This document shows positions 10,580 through 22,467 of a DNA stretch of 64,000 nucleotides, in pieces. The notes under the pieces were generated by a model that searched no databases, was not told where the DNA came from, and saw only the letters and a list, made by a program, of their open reading frames with translations. The stretch comes from Choristoneura fumiferana (taxonomy: Eukaryota; Arthropoda; Insecta; Lepidoptera; Tortricidae): the NCBI RefSeq assembly GCF_025370935.1, contig NC_133486.1, positions 1,427,006 to 1,491,005 on the forward strand. Reading direction: 5' to 3'. Made by a program: the position numbers and the translations under genes. How positions within the stretch are numbered: position 1 is the stretch's first letter; every line of letters begins with the position of its first letter.

Positions 10580-11166
10580 TTTCGCCATGTCTGTCTGTCT
10601 GTCTGTCTGTCCGTCGGGCTTTGCTCAGGGACCATCATGCTAGAAAGCTGTAATTTTGCACGGATATATAAGTAAACTATGCGCCAAAATGGTACATTAA
10701 AAATTCAAAAATCATTTTTCTTAGTGTACCTCCCATAGACGTAAAGTGGGGTGATTTTTTTCTCATCCAACTCTATAGTGTGGGTATCGTTTGGATAGGT
10801 CTTTTAAAAACCATTAGGGGTTTGCAAAGAAGATTTTTCGATTCAGTGATTTGTTTGGAAATATTCAACTTTAAGTGCAAATTTTCATTAAAATCGAGCG
10901 TTCCCCTCCCCCCCCCTCTAAAATCTAAACCGGTAGGTGGAAAATTTGAAAAAAATCAGAATGGTAGTAAGTATTTCAAACTTTCGAGGAAAATTATAAC
11001 GGCTAGTTTGCTTGAGATTTATTAGTAGTTCATGAGTAAATAGCAGCCTAAGGTATAAAATATACCTAACTGGAAGATTCCGTATAAAATACGAAATCCC
11101 TTAGAAAAATATTACTTATACGGAACCTATTTTGGGCGTGTCCGACACGCTCTTGGTCGGTTTTAT
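10580..11166 (+). repeat. Dispersed repeat with (GTCT)n start
   Basis: It begins with a CTGTCTGTCTGT run and GGCTTTGCTCAGGGACCATC. It continues through CCTCCCATAGACGTAAAGTG and ends with a TCCGTATAAAATACG block. A second copy, intact at its left side, is at 62520-63050. The function and superfamily are not clear. Confidence 0.7.
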
Positions 11167-11241
11167 TTATTTACTTTTGTTAGTATATAGTGAAAGTAAT
11201 ATTTCAAAAATGAAATTTTATATAATATAATTTTTATTTAG

Positions 11242-11430
11242 TTATCTGCAAGAACCCTCTGAGTGTAAAGGCCTCCCCAAAGATAGTAGCCAGTCTTCTC
11301 TAGATTGCGCTATTTGAATCTAGTCAAGGCCAGCTGTTTTTTTAAGCTCATCTTCCCATCTAGCTAAAGGTCTACCTCTGTTCCTTTTGCCTTGAGGGCC
11401 TAACCATGTAGTCACCCTTTTGGTCCATCT
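11242..11430 (-). pseudogene. RTE-like reverse transcriptase C-terminal fragment
   Basis: The minus strand codes R-W-T-K-R-V-T and then G-K-R-N-R-G-R-P-L-A-R-W-E-D-E. This is the basic G-R-P-x-x-R-W-x-D-x signature near the C-terminus of RTE-type non-LTR elements. An internal TAG follows, and the frame continues to the TAA at 11242-11244. Only this 3' portion is present. Confidence 0.7.
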
Positions 11431-11481
11431 CTGGTCTTGTAGGCGCGCCTACTGCGTACTTTTCAATACAAAGAATATATT

Positions 11482-11650
11482 GAAAGAAAGAAAGAAAGAA
11501 AGAAAATAATTTATTTATACAGCAATGACACATAATTAGTAATATAACAATAAGAAGTGTTGCCGCTATAAAAAGGTCCCGGCTCAGCATATCGCTGGTT
11601 GAAAACCAGCACTGGTCTTCCGCCGGGCCACCGGGCACCGGCCCCCCGCC
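11482..11650 (-). repeat. GAAA microsatellite and linked retroelement 3' end
   Basis: Five GAAA units (near 11482-11503) lead into AATAATTTATTTATACAGCA, AAAACCAGCACTGGTCTTCC and a GC-rich CCGGG block. The same GAAA-plus-TTTATTC arrangement occurs at 24.29, 36.53 and 58.91 kb, and as TTTC at 45.86 kb. This points to one family with a TTTC-repeat 3' tail. Confidence 0.55.
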
Positions 11651-11676
11651 GGCCGCGGCCGGCGGGGGGGCCGGGC

Positions 11677-12083
11677 GGGTTTGCTATTGAGATTTGTTAG
11701 ATAAATTTCCCAGATGCAAAGTAGCAAAATTTCCGTTCGCATTTTTTCCCGAATGTTTTTTTCCCCAGTATGGTTTTTACTGAAGCTTATTTTCACAGTA
11801 GCGTTTTTTTCCAATGAGAATCGAGACAAACACAGTGTTGATGGAGCTCCGCTCACGCGGAGCTCCTACTTTTGCTTAGTTTTGGCTCTTCGGGCCGATG
11901 CAAACTTAACATAACCTAAACCTACATGTTTCAGTGTCGATTAAAATTGGGAAAAAACCCGATTGTGAAAATAAGATTCAGTAAAAAAGCATATTGGGAA
12001 AAAAACATTTGGGAAAAAATGCGTACGGAAATTTTGCTACTAGGAAATAACGATTCTAGGAAATTGATCTAGCAAACCGAAAA
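11677..12083. mobile_element. Word-type fold-back element with two-hairpin core
   Basis: The outer arms GGTTTGCTA (left) and TAGCAAACC (right) enclose GTAGCAAAATTTCCG (11721-11735) and its complement ending at 12039. Inside these are mirrored TTCCCGAATG and CATTTGGGAAAA words. The centre has hairpin 1 (stem GGAGCTCCGC at 11843-11852 with GCGGAGCTCC at 11857-11866, loop TCAC). Hairpin 2 is GGCTC-TTC-GGGCC near 11884-11896. A CATAACCTAAACCTA motif follows. The same core is at 36830-36910 with different words in the arms. No protein is encoded. Confidence 0.75.
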
Positions 12084-12103
12084 TAGAAATGTTGCTAAGG
12101 CAT

Positions 12104-12362
12104 GGGATGGCCTAGTGGTGTGATCTATTGCCTCTCAAGCAGAATGTCGTGGGTTCAAATCCGAACTCGCACCAATGACTTTATCGATATTCATGTGCGA
12201 AATATCATTTGTTTACCACGAGCTTTTACGGTGAAGGAAATCATCGTGAGGAAACCTGCACAATCTGCGAAGTAATCCGCACTGGGCCCGCGTGAGAACT
12301 ACGCCCCAAGCCTTTCATTTGAGAGGAGGCCTGTACCAGCAGTGGAAAGTATGTAGGCTATT
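12104..12362 (+). mobile_element. SINE family 1, diverged
   Basis: It has a tRNA-like head GGCCTAGTGGTGTGATC with B-box GGGTTCAAATCC, then the body motifs CACGAGCTTTTACGGTGAAG and GAGGAAACCTGC. About 25 bp are missing after CTGCGAAGTAAT, and the triplet tail is lost. Confidence 0.85.
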
Positions 12363-12514
12363 CTTTGTGTTTTCTTTGTGTCGTTAAAACACTTATAATT
12401 AAAATAAGAATGCAATATTAAACGTCAATTTGATACGGTATGGACCCAAAACCACAGAACAAAGTTTCTGATAAACATAAAGCTTAAATACTCTCGTTTG
12501 TACGAGTAATTCCT

Positions 12515-12650
12515 TCAAAGTCAAAGTCAAAATATCTTTATTCAATTTAGGCTATAACAAGCACTTATGAATGTCAAAAAAAAACTACCACCGGTTCGGA
12601 AAAACCTCTGCTGAGAAGAATCCGGCAAGAAACTCAACGAGGTATATATA
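12515..12650 (-). repeat. Retroelement 3' end (CAAAGTCAAAATATC type)
   Basis: The minus strand ends in a run of TTTGACTTTGACTTTG after AATAAAGATA, which looks like a polyadenylation-type signal and a repeated tail. The ACCGGTTCGG and CAAGAAACTCAACGAGG motifs are typical of this family. A shorter copy is at 52187-52290. Confidence 0.55.
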
Positions 12651-13040
12651 TTTTTTAAACAGATTTACAATATTATTAAATGATATGTATACATCACAAG
12701 TATTACCTTATTTACTGCCCTCAAGACATGTATGTTTGTTCGGAGATTGATTACTGGTTAATACGCGTACTGTATCTTAGACAAGCTAGCGTCATTTAGA
12801 AAAACAATGACATAATCTACTCTTATTGGAGTTTAGACTTTCACTACTAACAATCATTACTGTCTGAAGTGGCCAAGACATGAAATAATCTTACATTATT
12901 TTCTTCCAGTTACAAAGTAACACATTGGCACAAGCCTTAAGGCCGCCGCCCGCCACTTAGGGGAATAATAACGACCGACTTAAAAAAAAGGAGGAGGTTC
13001 TTTCTGTGGAGTTTAACATGACTTGCGTAGCCCACAGAGA
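12651..13040. other. Unassigned AT-rich stretch
   Basis: I see no gene, repeat boundary or structured RNA here. A short GC-rich patch at 12930-12960 shows no structure. Confidence 0.5.
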
Positions 13041-13060
13041 CGTTCACTCACTATGAAGAT

Positions 13061-13262
13061 TGTTTTTTTGGAATCTTTTTGTATTTTTTATTTCAATTCC
13101 AAATTGTTTGTTACTTTTACGGTCATCCCGTAAAACCCATATCGAAAATACAAACTGAAATATAGATGCATAGAAGAACCAGGACCTGGGTTCGATTCCC
13201 AGCGCTGGTCTTAATTTTCTGGTTTTTCTATGCATCTATATTTCAGTTTGTATTTTCGATAT
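13061..13262. mobile_element. SINE family 3, fold-back with deleted centre
   Basis: A minus-oriented tail (GGAATCTTTTTGTATT to TATCGAAAATAC) leads into GATGCATAGAAGAACCAG. It then switches directly to the plus-strand B-box GGTTCGATTCCCAGC and a plus-strand arm ending TTTGTATTTTCGATA. The arms are about 43 bp. One arm has the tail and the other stops at TCGATA, as at the other loci. Confidence 0.8.
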
Positions 13263-13264
13263 GG

Positions 13265-14045
13265 CCTTCACTATGAGTTATTTATACGGTTAGAACTTTC
13301 AAGATTTATTTTATTTTTTATTTATTAAATAAATCAAAGCCTGTTAATGTCAATGCGTGTTATTCAACGAAAAACAATTTAACCTTACTTAAAAACATTA
13401 CTTAAAAAATCTTATGTATAAAAATGGTATAAAATTTGTAATAGTAGGTTAAGAAATTTTTACACTAAATATTGTTACGGCGGTGGGTTAGGTGGAAACT
13501 TTGATCGTGCTTTTCGACCCATTGGAGGCGTTTTCAGTAGGCTGGAATACGTTTCAGGCCGTTCAGAGGATGCTCTATTTTATGTCGTGGACTGTACATT
13601 ATAGCCCCTTGAAAAACTATCATCTTTATTACAGAAAGGCAATGCAGCCAATAAGTGGACACTTTTGAACCGGGCACGATGCAGGGTATTTTAAGGTTAG
13701 ACATTTTTTTTGTAATAAAAAAATTAAAAACTATAAACAACATTAATTACTTCGTTTACATTCCAACATGGCTGGATTGTCAATGTGGTCTCTGCTACTT
13801 GCCAGACCTAAATGTAATTAGTTTTTAATCTATCCCCGTCAAAGCTGTCCCCGTCGATACAGATCGCAATAAATCACTAATCCAGCATCAGTTACCTATT
13901 TGTCTACCATAGTCGCTTCTCTCGCTCCTAAAATTAGTATTCATGCTGGATGTCGTCACTACTTTTAAAAAGCTAGTATCTCAAATCACAGCAAAACTGA
14001 CCCTTGAAATCAACGCAGCACTAGGGTAAAGGGACGCTATTTTCC
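13265..14045. other. Unassigned AT-rich stretch
   Basis: No convincing exon, RNA or repeat edge is visible. Open frames are shorter than 70 codons and lack domains. Confidence 0.5.
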
Positions 14046-14048
14046 AGT

Positions 14049-14275
14049 ATTTAACCCCCGACGCAAAAAGAGGGGTGTTATACGTTTAACCGCTATATAT
14101 GTCTGTCTGTGGCACCGTAGCTCTTAAACGGGTGGACCGATTTGAATGCGGTTTTTTTTAAATGAGGATTTCTAGCAATGATTCTTAGACGTGTTTCATC
14201 AAAATCGGTTAAGCCGTTTTAGAGATATTGAACTTTGAAGTGACAAAGTCGGGGGTTTTCCAACTTTTAGTTGGT
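14049..14275 (+). repeat. Dispersed repeat (AACCCCCGACGC family)
   Basis: It starts TTAACCCCCGACGCAAAAAG, contains TCATCAAAATCGGTTAAGCC and ends GTCGGGGGTTTTCCAAC. Relatives are at about 23404-23605, 41340-41392 (minus), 57120-57228 (minus) and 59942-60130. It looks like a transposon-derived, non-coding repeat. Confidence 0.7.
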
Positions 14276-14575
14276 TAGGTTATTAGTGCAAAATATAATA
14301 ATGACGACGCTTTTTGAGAAACGCGGAAGCGGAGATGACAATGTTTGTCTACCTTGATCAAGGGCTAGAGGTGGTGCTACCTGAAATATTGTTCACTAAA
14401 AAATATATCGAACGAACGAGTTTTTTTTTCAAAAGTAGTCTGCATAACACGTAAAGGGGTCTTGTTCGCGTTTTCATCTTCGAAGAATTCGCTATCATGC
14501 GAGGATAAAGCAACATTTTGAGATAAAATTAGTGTTATCTATGACTTGGTGATATAAATAACGGTTCTCTATCGT

Positions 14576-14812
14576 TTGCCCGAATTTCATATGCCCGAAT
14601 GTAACATTTTCTAGAATTTTCATTAACCATAAAGTAATTTATTTCTGAAATAAGTAGTAATTTCTTCAGAGTTGATATTAAACTAACCTAACCTAACCTA
14701 CTGCATTCTATATGATGACATTTAAAAAAATCCTAAAAACAGCACGGTTCTATATATTTTATGGCAAACGTTGGTATGGCAAGTGAAATTCGGGCAAATG
14801 AAATTCGGGCAA
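14576..14812 (+). mobile_element. Word-type fold-back element, complete copy
   Basis: The left arm TTGCCCGAATTTCATATGCC is mirrored by GGCAAGTGAAATTCGGGCAA. One extra 15-bp word (ATGAAATTCGGGCAA) is in the right arm compared with copy A. The centre has CTAACCTAACCTAACCTAC. The reverse copy at 31161-31393 shares both ends and the centre, so this defines the unit. Confidence 0.75.
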
Positions 14813-16528
14813 GTAAAGGTAAACTTAAATAAACACGGACTTTCCATTTGGACCCAAATTTAAGCCAAAAATACTCGTTTTCTGACGCCTCATTCTTAGC
14901 TTCGCTGTTTATAACATTTCACTACTTTTTAAAGACAAAAAATCTCATATGAGACCTACGTTCTTCGTTTAGTCAGTAAGTATATCTTTTTTGGGATGAA
15001 TTTTTGCGGAAAGGAACCTTTATATTTTGTTGACGTTATTGTTAACTATTATAGCATACGGAATAAAGGACGATCTCTTGCTTTGACTCATAAAAATACA
15101 CAAAAATATTTATTGGTAGAAATATTTTTTGGTAGGCGTTTAGATATTTCATTGCTCTTCGCTGAAGTATATTAAGAGTGCGGGGAGAGAAATTTGCGTG
15201 TTCAATTCACTTATATTTAGGTCACTAATATAAGAAGCCGCAATAGAAAGATTTTCCTGGACTCCAAGCACATGAAGATATATAAACTAAATTTCAATAG
15301 AATCTGAAAATGTTCTAGACATTTACGACACCCTAACTTGGGGCACAATTATATATGTCCCTGTTGATGTGATCATTATCTAAAAGGAATAATAGTCACA
15401 TCACCAAGACCTACATAGGCAACCGGGTGTTCATATTAGTTGGCTGGAAGTGTCTACCTACAGGATTGTCAGATTATATTGAAGTAAAATATATCTAATG
15501 TGCTCCTCTATGGTGGTATACAAGGGGGCCCGTGTAACAGGAGCGAAAAATTAAACCACAGCTTCCACTCTTAATCTTGAGCTAATTTAGTTCTTCGACT
15601 TTTGAAAATAACTTGTATTATGATTTTTATTATAGTTTAAAGTTTAATTGGACAAGCAATGTATTGCGAAATCCGGCATTTACGTGTCAGACGATGTCAT
15701 TTAGGCTATTGGATGCCGTACATTGAAAATACCATTTAATCTGTTTGGAATAAACAATGATAAAATTACTTAATCTTTGAAAGTTGCAGAGCTAAAGTAG
15801 TTCCATTTGAGTAGCAGAACCAACCAGACCAACCAACCAGAGATATATAGTTTTTTCTTTTCCCGCAATAATTACGCGTTCGGTTACGTGGGTGCACACT
15901 CAGCTTGCAGGTGCAGGTTCAGCTGAAAACCAGCGCTGCAGCTCTGGTTACAGGGCTACGGCATATGCTGAGCTGAGTAATTTTGGCATCACACTACAGC
16001 ACAATATCTCTTATTCTTCTCTTTTCCTATTTATGTTTTTACTGTGTTTTTGTTGTGATGTAGTGTGTTTTTCTTGTCAATAAATGTTGTGAGTTTGAGT
16101 TTGTTTGAGTTTAGAACCTGTGTTTTAATTTTTGCTCCTGGTACGGGCCAACCCGTATATTACTTTTAACTACAAGACTCCATACATTTCTATAAAAACC
16201 AAAAGTAGACTTTATCTCGGCTTATTCTTCTAAGTTGCTACATTCTTGACATAGTGCACGTGGTCTTCGGTTCAGAATTAGTTGTGAATCTTCATGACGA
16301 CTTTCTTGGGAAAATAGTGTGGTATTTTCCTTTTGCTTTCCACACCGATCGCCTATATGCGTCCAACAAATATTAAAATAGATACACGGATTATTGATGT
16401 ATCACGTATCGTAGTCAAGTGACGCCGAATGTTTCGAGCCAACCCGCGGCTCCTTCTCGGAAAGGCGAGCTCGAACGTAAAGCCAACCGTGCATCATTTT
16501 TCGAAATTGTAAGTGTTTGACATCTGTA

Positions 16529-16667
16529 GTACAGCCAGCATCAAAAGTAGCTGTACACTTTAGTACTTTGTCGTTTTACAGCCACGTACTAAACGCCATG
16601 CAAGATTGTCAATGTGTCAATGCGACAGAGTAAAAAAGAGATCCGCTACTTTTGATGCTGACTGTAC
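16529..16667. mobile_element. MITE, copy B of 1933-2071
   Basis: It has the same TACAGCCAGCATCAAAAGTA ends as the copy A element, with scattered substitutions in the middle. Confidence 0.75.
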
Positions 16668-16794
16668 ATTGTTCGGCTAAATTAGGAACAGTGGTAAGTG
16701 GTATAGATTTGTGCTAATTTCAGCTAAAAGAAATAAAAAAAGAATTATATTTATCATAAAAATAAACTAACTGCCTACATCCATCCATCCATAC

Positions 16795-17020
16795 TCCATA
16801 CTAATATTATAAATGCGAAAGTGTGTGGTGTTTGTGTGTATGTTTGTCCGTCTTTCACGTCGAAACGGAGCGACGGATCGACGTAATTTTTGGCATAGAG
16901 ATAGTTTATGGGCAAGAGAGTGACATAGGCTACTTTTTATCCCAGAAAAATGCACAGTTCCCGAGGAAACAGCGCGCGATAACAAAATCCCACGCGGGCG
17001 AAGCCGCGGGCAAAAGTTAG
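16795..17020 (+). mobile_element. Helitron-like element, family A, copy B
   Basis: This is the counterpart of 2201-2419. Unlike copy A it keeps the TTTCACGTCGAAACGGAGCG segment seen in the other family A copies, so copy A suffered a small internal deletion here. Confidence 0.7.
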
Positions 17021-17045
17021 TAAAAATATATGTGCTTAATCCTAC

Positions 17046-17648
17046 TCCTACTAATATTATAAATAATGTGAAAGTTTGCGAGTGAGTGAGTGAGTGAGTA
17101 TGTTTGTTACTTCTCCACGCGAAACGGCTGGATGTATTTGGATGAAATTTGGCAAAAAGTTAGTTTATAACCTGGATTAAAACATGGGATACTTTTTATC
17201 CCGATTTTCCCACGGGATAGTGATAAAATCTCTAAATAACAACTGCTGGGCTTAGAGTTATGAAATTTGGTATGTAGGTAGCTGGAAGTCTGGAGTAACA
17301 CATAGACTACTTTTTATCGCGATGTTCTCACGGGATAGGGATAAAATCTCGAATTAATAACCGCTGGGCTTAGAGTCATGAAATTTGGTATGTATATAGT
17401 TGGACTTCTAGAATAACACATAGGCTACTTTTAATCCTGATATTCCCACGGGATAGGGATAAAATCTCGAAATAACAACCGCTGGGTTTAGAGTCATGAA
17501 ATTTGGCATGGGTGTTTTAATTTAACGTCAATAAAAAACCACGATGTAGTTTCAGGGAATTCCCAGGAGAATTTAATAAAATCCCGGAATTTAAATTCAA
17601 CTGCTGTATCTAATGATTTACGCGTGCGAAGCCGCGGGTAAACGCTAG
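17046..17648 (+). mobile_element. Helitron-like element, family B, copy B
   Basis: This is the counterpart of 2445-3048, with the same three internal units and CTAG at 17645-17648. Confidence 0.75.
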
Positions 17649-18729
17649 TACACAATAAATAACAATAAGTAGAATTAACATATTCTTCAAAAAATTAAAG
17701 AAAACATTGTGAACCATTATTTTAAAGATGAGCGCCATGTTGATACGGTCATACAAACCTTTGGACGGTATTACGCAAAACAGCGCAGTAAGTAGTAAAA
17801 GTTGGCTACTTGCAGTCCAACGCCGTCCACAATGGGCTAGATTATGCATCTGATAGTGTTCGGCCAAAGTTTAGGTTTCGGTATCAGCGAGTTCAGAGCA
17901 GAGCGACGATCCCTAAACAGAGTCGGATCTGCAATTTGGCCATTTTGTTATTATTATGTCAAAGTCGATATAATACAGTATTTAATCGTCACAACTTAAA
18001 AAAAACTCGTAGGCACCTCAAAATAGATATTTTTTCTGAGTGAACTTTATGAATATTAGGTTAAGGTTCGATTTTGTTTACATATTGGTTTTAGATACGA
18101 GATTTTTCAAAGATATTTGAGTTTGACACAATAATTGCAGATCCAACTCAGTTAATAGGGCCCGTCGAGAGGACCGTGGGTTCAAACCAGGGGTAGTATT
18201 CCTGAGTATTTCGTGATCTTTGCGGTACACAAATTGTATGGGGAGTCACGGGAACAGCTAGTAGTAGGTATATAAGTAATAGTTTTGCTTGGTTGTGTTA
18301 AGCTTGTGAAAGCTTAAAATCCAGTTTCGGTTTCAGAACAATCTGAAACCAGAATTTGGTTTCGGATTCGATTACATTATTAGTTGGTAACGGTCGGTCA
18401 CTAGTGGTGGATTAGTGTATTGTTAGTTGCATGAAGCTATGTTAACAGGATGTATTCTATGTTAAACATACACTAGAAAATACAGGATGTAACAGGCTGA
18501 AAACTCATTGTTAGTTTTTGTTTGTGTGTGCAAAATTAATGTTTGTTCTTTATCTTTCTGTCTTTTTTTATCTATACTATAGTGGCGTGGAGGAAACATT
18601 TTCGTCCCGCTAGTCGGAGAACAAGAAGCGTCAGTAAGGAATATCTTTGAATTCAAGCTACAAATGTTAAAACGGAAAGGTAAATGTCATTACGATTCGA
18701 GTATTATTTATGTACTAAGTGCCTTATAA

Positions 18730-19039
18730 TCATCATCATCATCATCCCAGCCTATATACGTCCCACTGCTGGCACAGGCCTCCTCTCAGAACAAGAGGGC
18801 TTGGGCATATAGTTCCCACGCGGCCCAGTGCGGATTGGGAACTTCACACGCACCATTGAATTGCTTCGCAGGTTTGTGCAGGTTTCCTCACGATGTTTTC
18901 CTTCACCGCAAGCTCGTGGTAAATTACAAATGTAATTTCGCACATGAATTTCGAAAAACTCAGAGTGCGAGCCGGGGTTTGAACCCACGACCCTCTGTTT
19001 GAGAGGCGATGGTCAAACCACTAGGCCACCACAGCTCCT
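18730..19039 (-). mobile_element. SINE family 1, shared with copy A
   Basis: The same insertion and target duplication as 4348-4663 (AGTGCCTTATAA on the left, AGTGCATTATAA on the right). Several single-base losses in GG and CC runs distinguish it from A. Confidence 0.88.
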
Positions 19040-19285
19040 AGTGCATTATAATATCTAACTTTAATCATCATCATCATATCAGCCACAGGACGTCGCTGTT
19101 GGGCAAACGCCTCCCCCATAGACCTCCAGTTGCTTCCAACTTAATATGTTAAAATATAGTCGTGTCATAAGCCGTGGTGGCTGGTGGCTCAGTGATTTGA
19201 CCTATGGCCGTTTAGGTTAAAGACAGAGAGCACAATAGTACATTGTGTCTTAAGGCGGTAAATAAGGAATTACGAACGAGTTTCG

Positions 19286-19498
19286 TTTTTTCATCACATT
19301 TGCGAGAAAATGTATATTTGTAAGAAAAATTAATATTTATTCAAAAATTGCCGATACCGCTGACTGCGCTCTTGGTAGCGCCAGTCCCCCCCCCCCCCCC
19401 GTAGCACACCATGCAGTAACAAACTCATTGACCGACCTTGGCTTCATGACAACAAAATTAGTACGGTCGAGGGTTTTTTACGAGCAAGTGTGATGAGA
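19286..19498. mobile_element. MITE with TTTTTCATCACA ends, copy B
   Basis: This is the counterpart of 4922-5134. The C-homopolymer is 15 long here and 13 in copy A. Confidence 0.65.
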
Positions 19499-20985
19499 AA
19501 TAAATTGACGTTTATAAATACATACCTCCAAACATACATACATACTCTCGTAAAACGTAACCCTCGGCCAGTCGGGTAAAAACCGGCTCATTCTGAAACA
19601 TTATTTTAACAACTTGGCCTTTCTTCTACATCAATCATCACGCTCTCAAGCTGTTCCAAAAATTAAATTTCGAACAATGGCTCTCGTACTTATGTCCTAG
19701 GTTAGCGTTTGAATTAGCCAATAGGACGGCGGTATTTAGTGAGTGGGCGAACAGCGCCCACACAAAGATGCGTCATTGGTGACGCGTAATCGAGTCGCTA
19801 AACTGGCTGCCCTAGAAATGTGACGTCATGACCTTTGCATAAGAGGATGCTAGAAACTTGTTTGGGGGTCGAAATTTTACATTGGGGCTGAATTCGTACT
19901 CTTTATAGTACAAATTCACAATAGTACAGTCACCTGTTTTAATATCTATCACAAGGAGCGTGAAAAAATTTCTGACACGTCCTACCTGCCCTAGAAATAA
20001 TGAGCTTGGTTATTCAAAGAGGAAACCCACTTACATATATAAAAGATAAGCTATGGTGAAAATATCAGGAAACAGATAACTCATTCATATAATTAAGGTT
20101 AAGTTAACCCGTGTGGTGTCGGATTAGAATTAAACCTCTCCATTTCTTCCGTGGATGTCGTAAGAGGCGACTGAGAATATAGGTTTAGGTAGGCTCAAAC
20201 TTAAAACCTAAAATTGCTAAAAGTGGCTCCGAAGCGGTAACGTTTCGTATGCTCTGCCTACCCCATTTGGGAATACAGGCGTGATGTTTGTGTGCGTGTG
20301 TGTAAGTTAAGCCACCTAGAGCAAAACAACCGACAGCCATACAATTGGGTATTTTCATGGGTTAAAAAGATTATTTGACTATTATGAAAGTATATGTTTC
20401 ATAAATTAAAACTACACAATGTCTGTTATCGAACAGAGAAACCATTTTTAACTGCCTTACAAAAAACAAAGTCAAAGCTTTGAAATTCAGGATTAGAATT
20501 AGATTGAGAAAGAACAGGTATATAGATTTTCAATAAATCACTATAAATCCAATTTTCAATCGATTAAGTTTTCTCTTCGCTAAACACTTTTTGTATATCA
20601 TATTTTCATAATAATATTAAGACATGGCAAATTCAGGAGTTGTTAAATACCGTATGTAACTGACGGACGGTAGCAAATACGTGACCAGTTTTTTCAGTTA
20701 TGCGTAAGTCAATTATGCGTAAAAATAAATGCTACATCGCTGGCAACATTTGGTTTATAGAGGAAACGCGTTGCCAGCCTTTTATATACAACGCCATGGG
20801 GACACTTCTAAATTTCATTTAGTCTTAAGGAACTGGCTTTTTATTTTAGTAATTCAATTACTGTTTAAAATAATATATTTTTATTGTGATTACAAAAAAT
20901 ATTACTTATTATCAAAAAGAAATATCTTCTTTAATATTTAGTGTTATGATCTCAATTCAATTGTATCTTACGTACATACATATAA

Positions 20986-21117
20986 TCACGCGTCTTTTCC
21001 GTAGGGGTAGGCAGAGACCACTTCTTTCCACTTGCTACGATCCTTACATACTTGTTTCGCCTTCGTTCACTTTCATTATTCCTTCATACATGCTCTTCGG
21101 TTTAGGGTACTCTTGAC
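20986..21117 (-). pseudogene. Non-LTR retrotransposon C-terminal fragment, frameshifted
   Basis: This is the copy B version of 7056-7187. One base is gained (TTCGCCTTCG) and one lost (ATTATTCC), each breaking the frame that is open in copy A. Confidence 0.5.
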
Positions 21118-21638
21118 CTGGCCAATTGTATCTTGCTGTTACTTAATAAAATATAACTATAAAACGTGAACTAAATTAAGACTACACTATGACAACTAAA
21201 TTTAATTTCACTAAAAGGCATAAGTATTCAGTAAAATGTAATCTTCCATTTGTCGTCGTGGGAAGGCAGGGAGTCAATTACTAAGAATATTTAACTAATT
21301 AATAACTGGCGCACCATTTGTGATGTTAATCTCCACCTTTAATTACCATAAGGGTTAATTAAGGGTTATTTATAAATAGATAGCTTTTTCCCGCGACTTC
21401 GCGTCTGCGTAGAATTAGTGGCATATTCTATTTAAAGTTGTAGGATATTCTTAATAATTTTCGTAACGGAACAGACACATCCAAACAATATTTTGAGGAC
21501 ACATCTGGAAGACCCTGTTTTACAGCTCGGAATCATGGACTGAGTCTACTCCCAAATTTTGTTGAAACCGGAGGGATAAACTCAGGGTACAACTCTAAAT
21601 AGAATGCCATAGTAAATCGTTTTAAGAATAAATATAGG

Positions 21639-21932
21639 AAGCCGCGGTGGCCGAGTGGTTTGACCTATGGCCTCTCAAGCAGAGGATCGTGGGTTCAAAC
21701 CCCGGCTCGCACTCTGAGTTTTTCGGAATTCATGTGCGACATTACATTTGAAATTTACCACGAGCTTTACGGTGAAGGAAAACATCGTGAGGAAACCTGC
21801 ACTAACCTGCGAAGCAATTCATTGGTGTGTGTGAAGTTCCCAATCCGCACTGGCCCGCGTGGAACTACTGCCCAAGCCCTCTCATTCTGAGAGGAGGCCT
21901 GTGCCCAGCAGTGGACGTATTATTATTATTAT
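21639..21932 (+). mobile_element. SINE family 1, insertion present only in copy B
   Basis: It has an intact tRNA-like head (GTGGCCGAGTGGTTTGACC, then GGGTTCAAACCCCGG), body and a (TTA)n tail. The target duplication TATAGG is at 21633-21638 and 21933-21938. Copy A has the empty site at 8134-8139. Confidence 0.92.
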
Positions 21933-22089
21933 TATAGGTACCTACTCTGTTATTCTTCAACATGTAATTTTTAGCACGAAGAAGATATGGCCGTTGGGCC
22001 CATAAGTTCTCAATGGAGACCGCTGATCGGCAAGGTAAGCGCAGCGTAAGACGTCAACCAACGATATAGATAATACGGATGCCTTGTTA

Positions 22090-22467
22090 GGCAGTTGTCT
22101 CACCGCCGGCGAGGAAACGGTTAGCTATCGACTATTTCTCGCTCAGAAACGAACAAAAGATATAAGATCCTGTGTGAGTAAAAGAGACATATATATTAAT
22201 AGTTGATCGCTGGCGGTTCACACTGCCGGCGAGAACTCGCTCTTACATCTTTTGTCGCAGCGACTAGAGCTATAAAACTCGCTGAGCTATAAAACTAGCT
22301 CAGCGATACTCGCTCAGCGCTGGTAGCTTGGCGGCCGCCCGGCTCGAGCGAGTGGAGCGAGTAGTCGCCCGTCGTGCTCGAACACTCGCTTTTCACCGCT
22401 CGCCCACTCGTTTCTAGTTACTCGCTCTGCTCGCTTCTCGCTCATCGTCGGCGGTGGGACAAGTGCC
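22090..22467. mobile_element. GC-rich inverted-repeat element, copy B
   Basis: This is the counterpart of 8293-8658, with the same ends. It has an additional CTCAGCGATACTCG segment near 22300. Confidence 0.65.
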
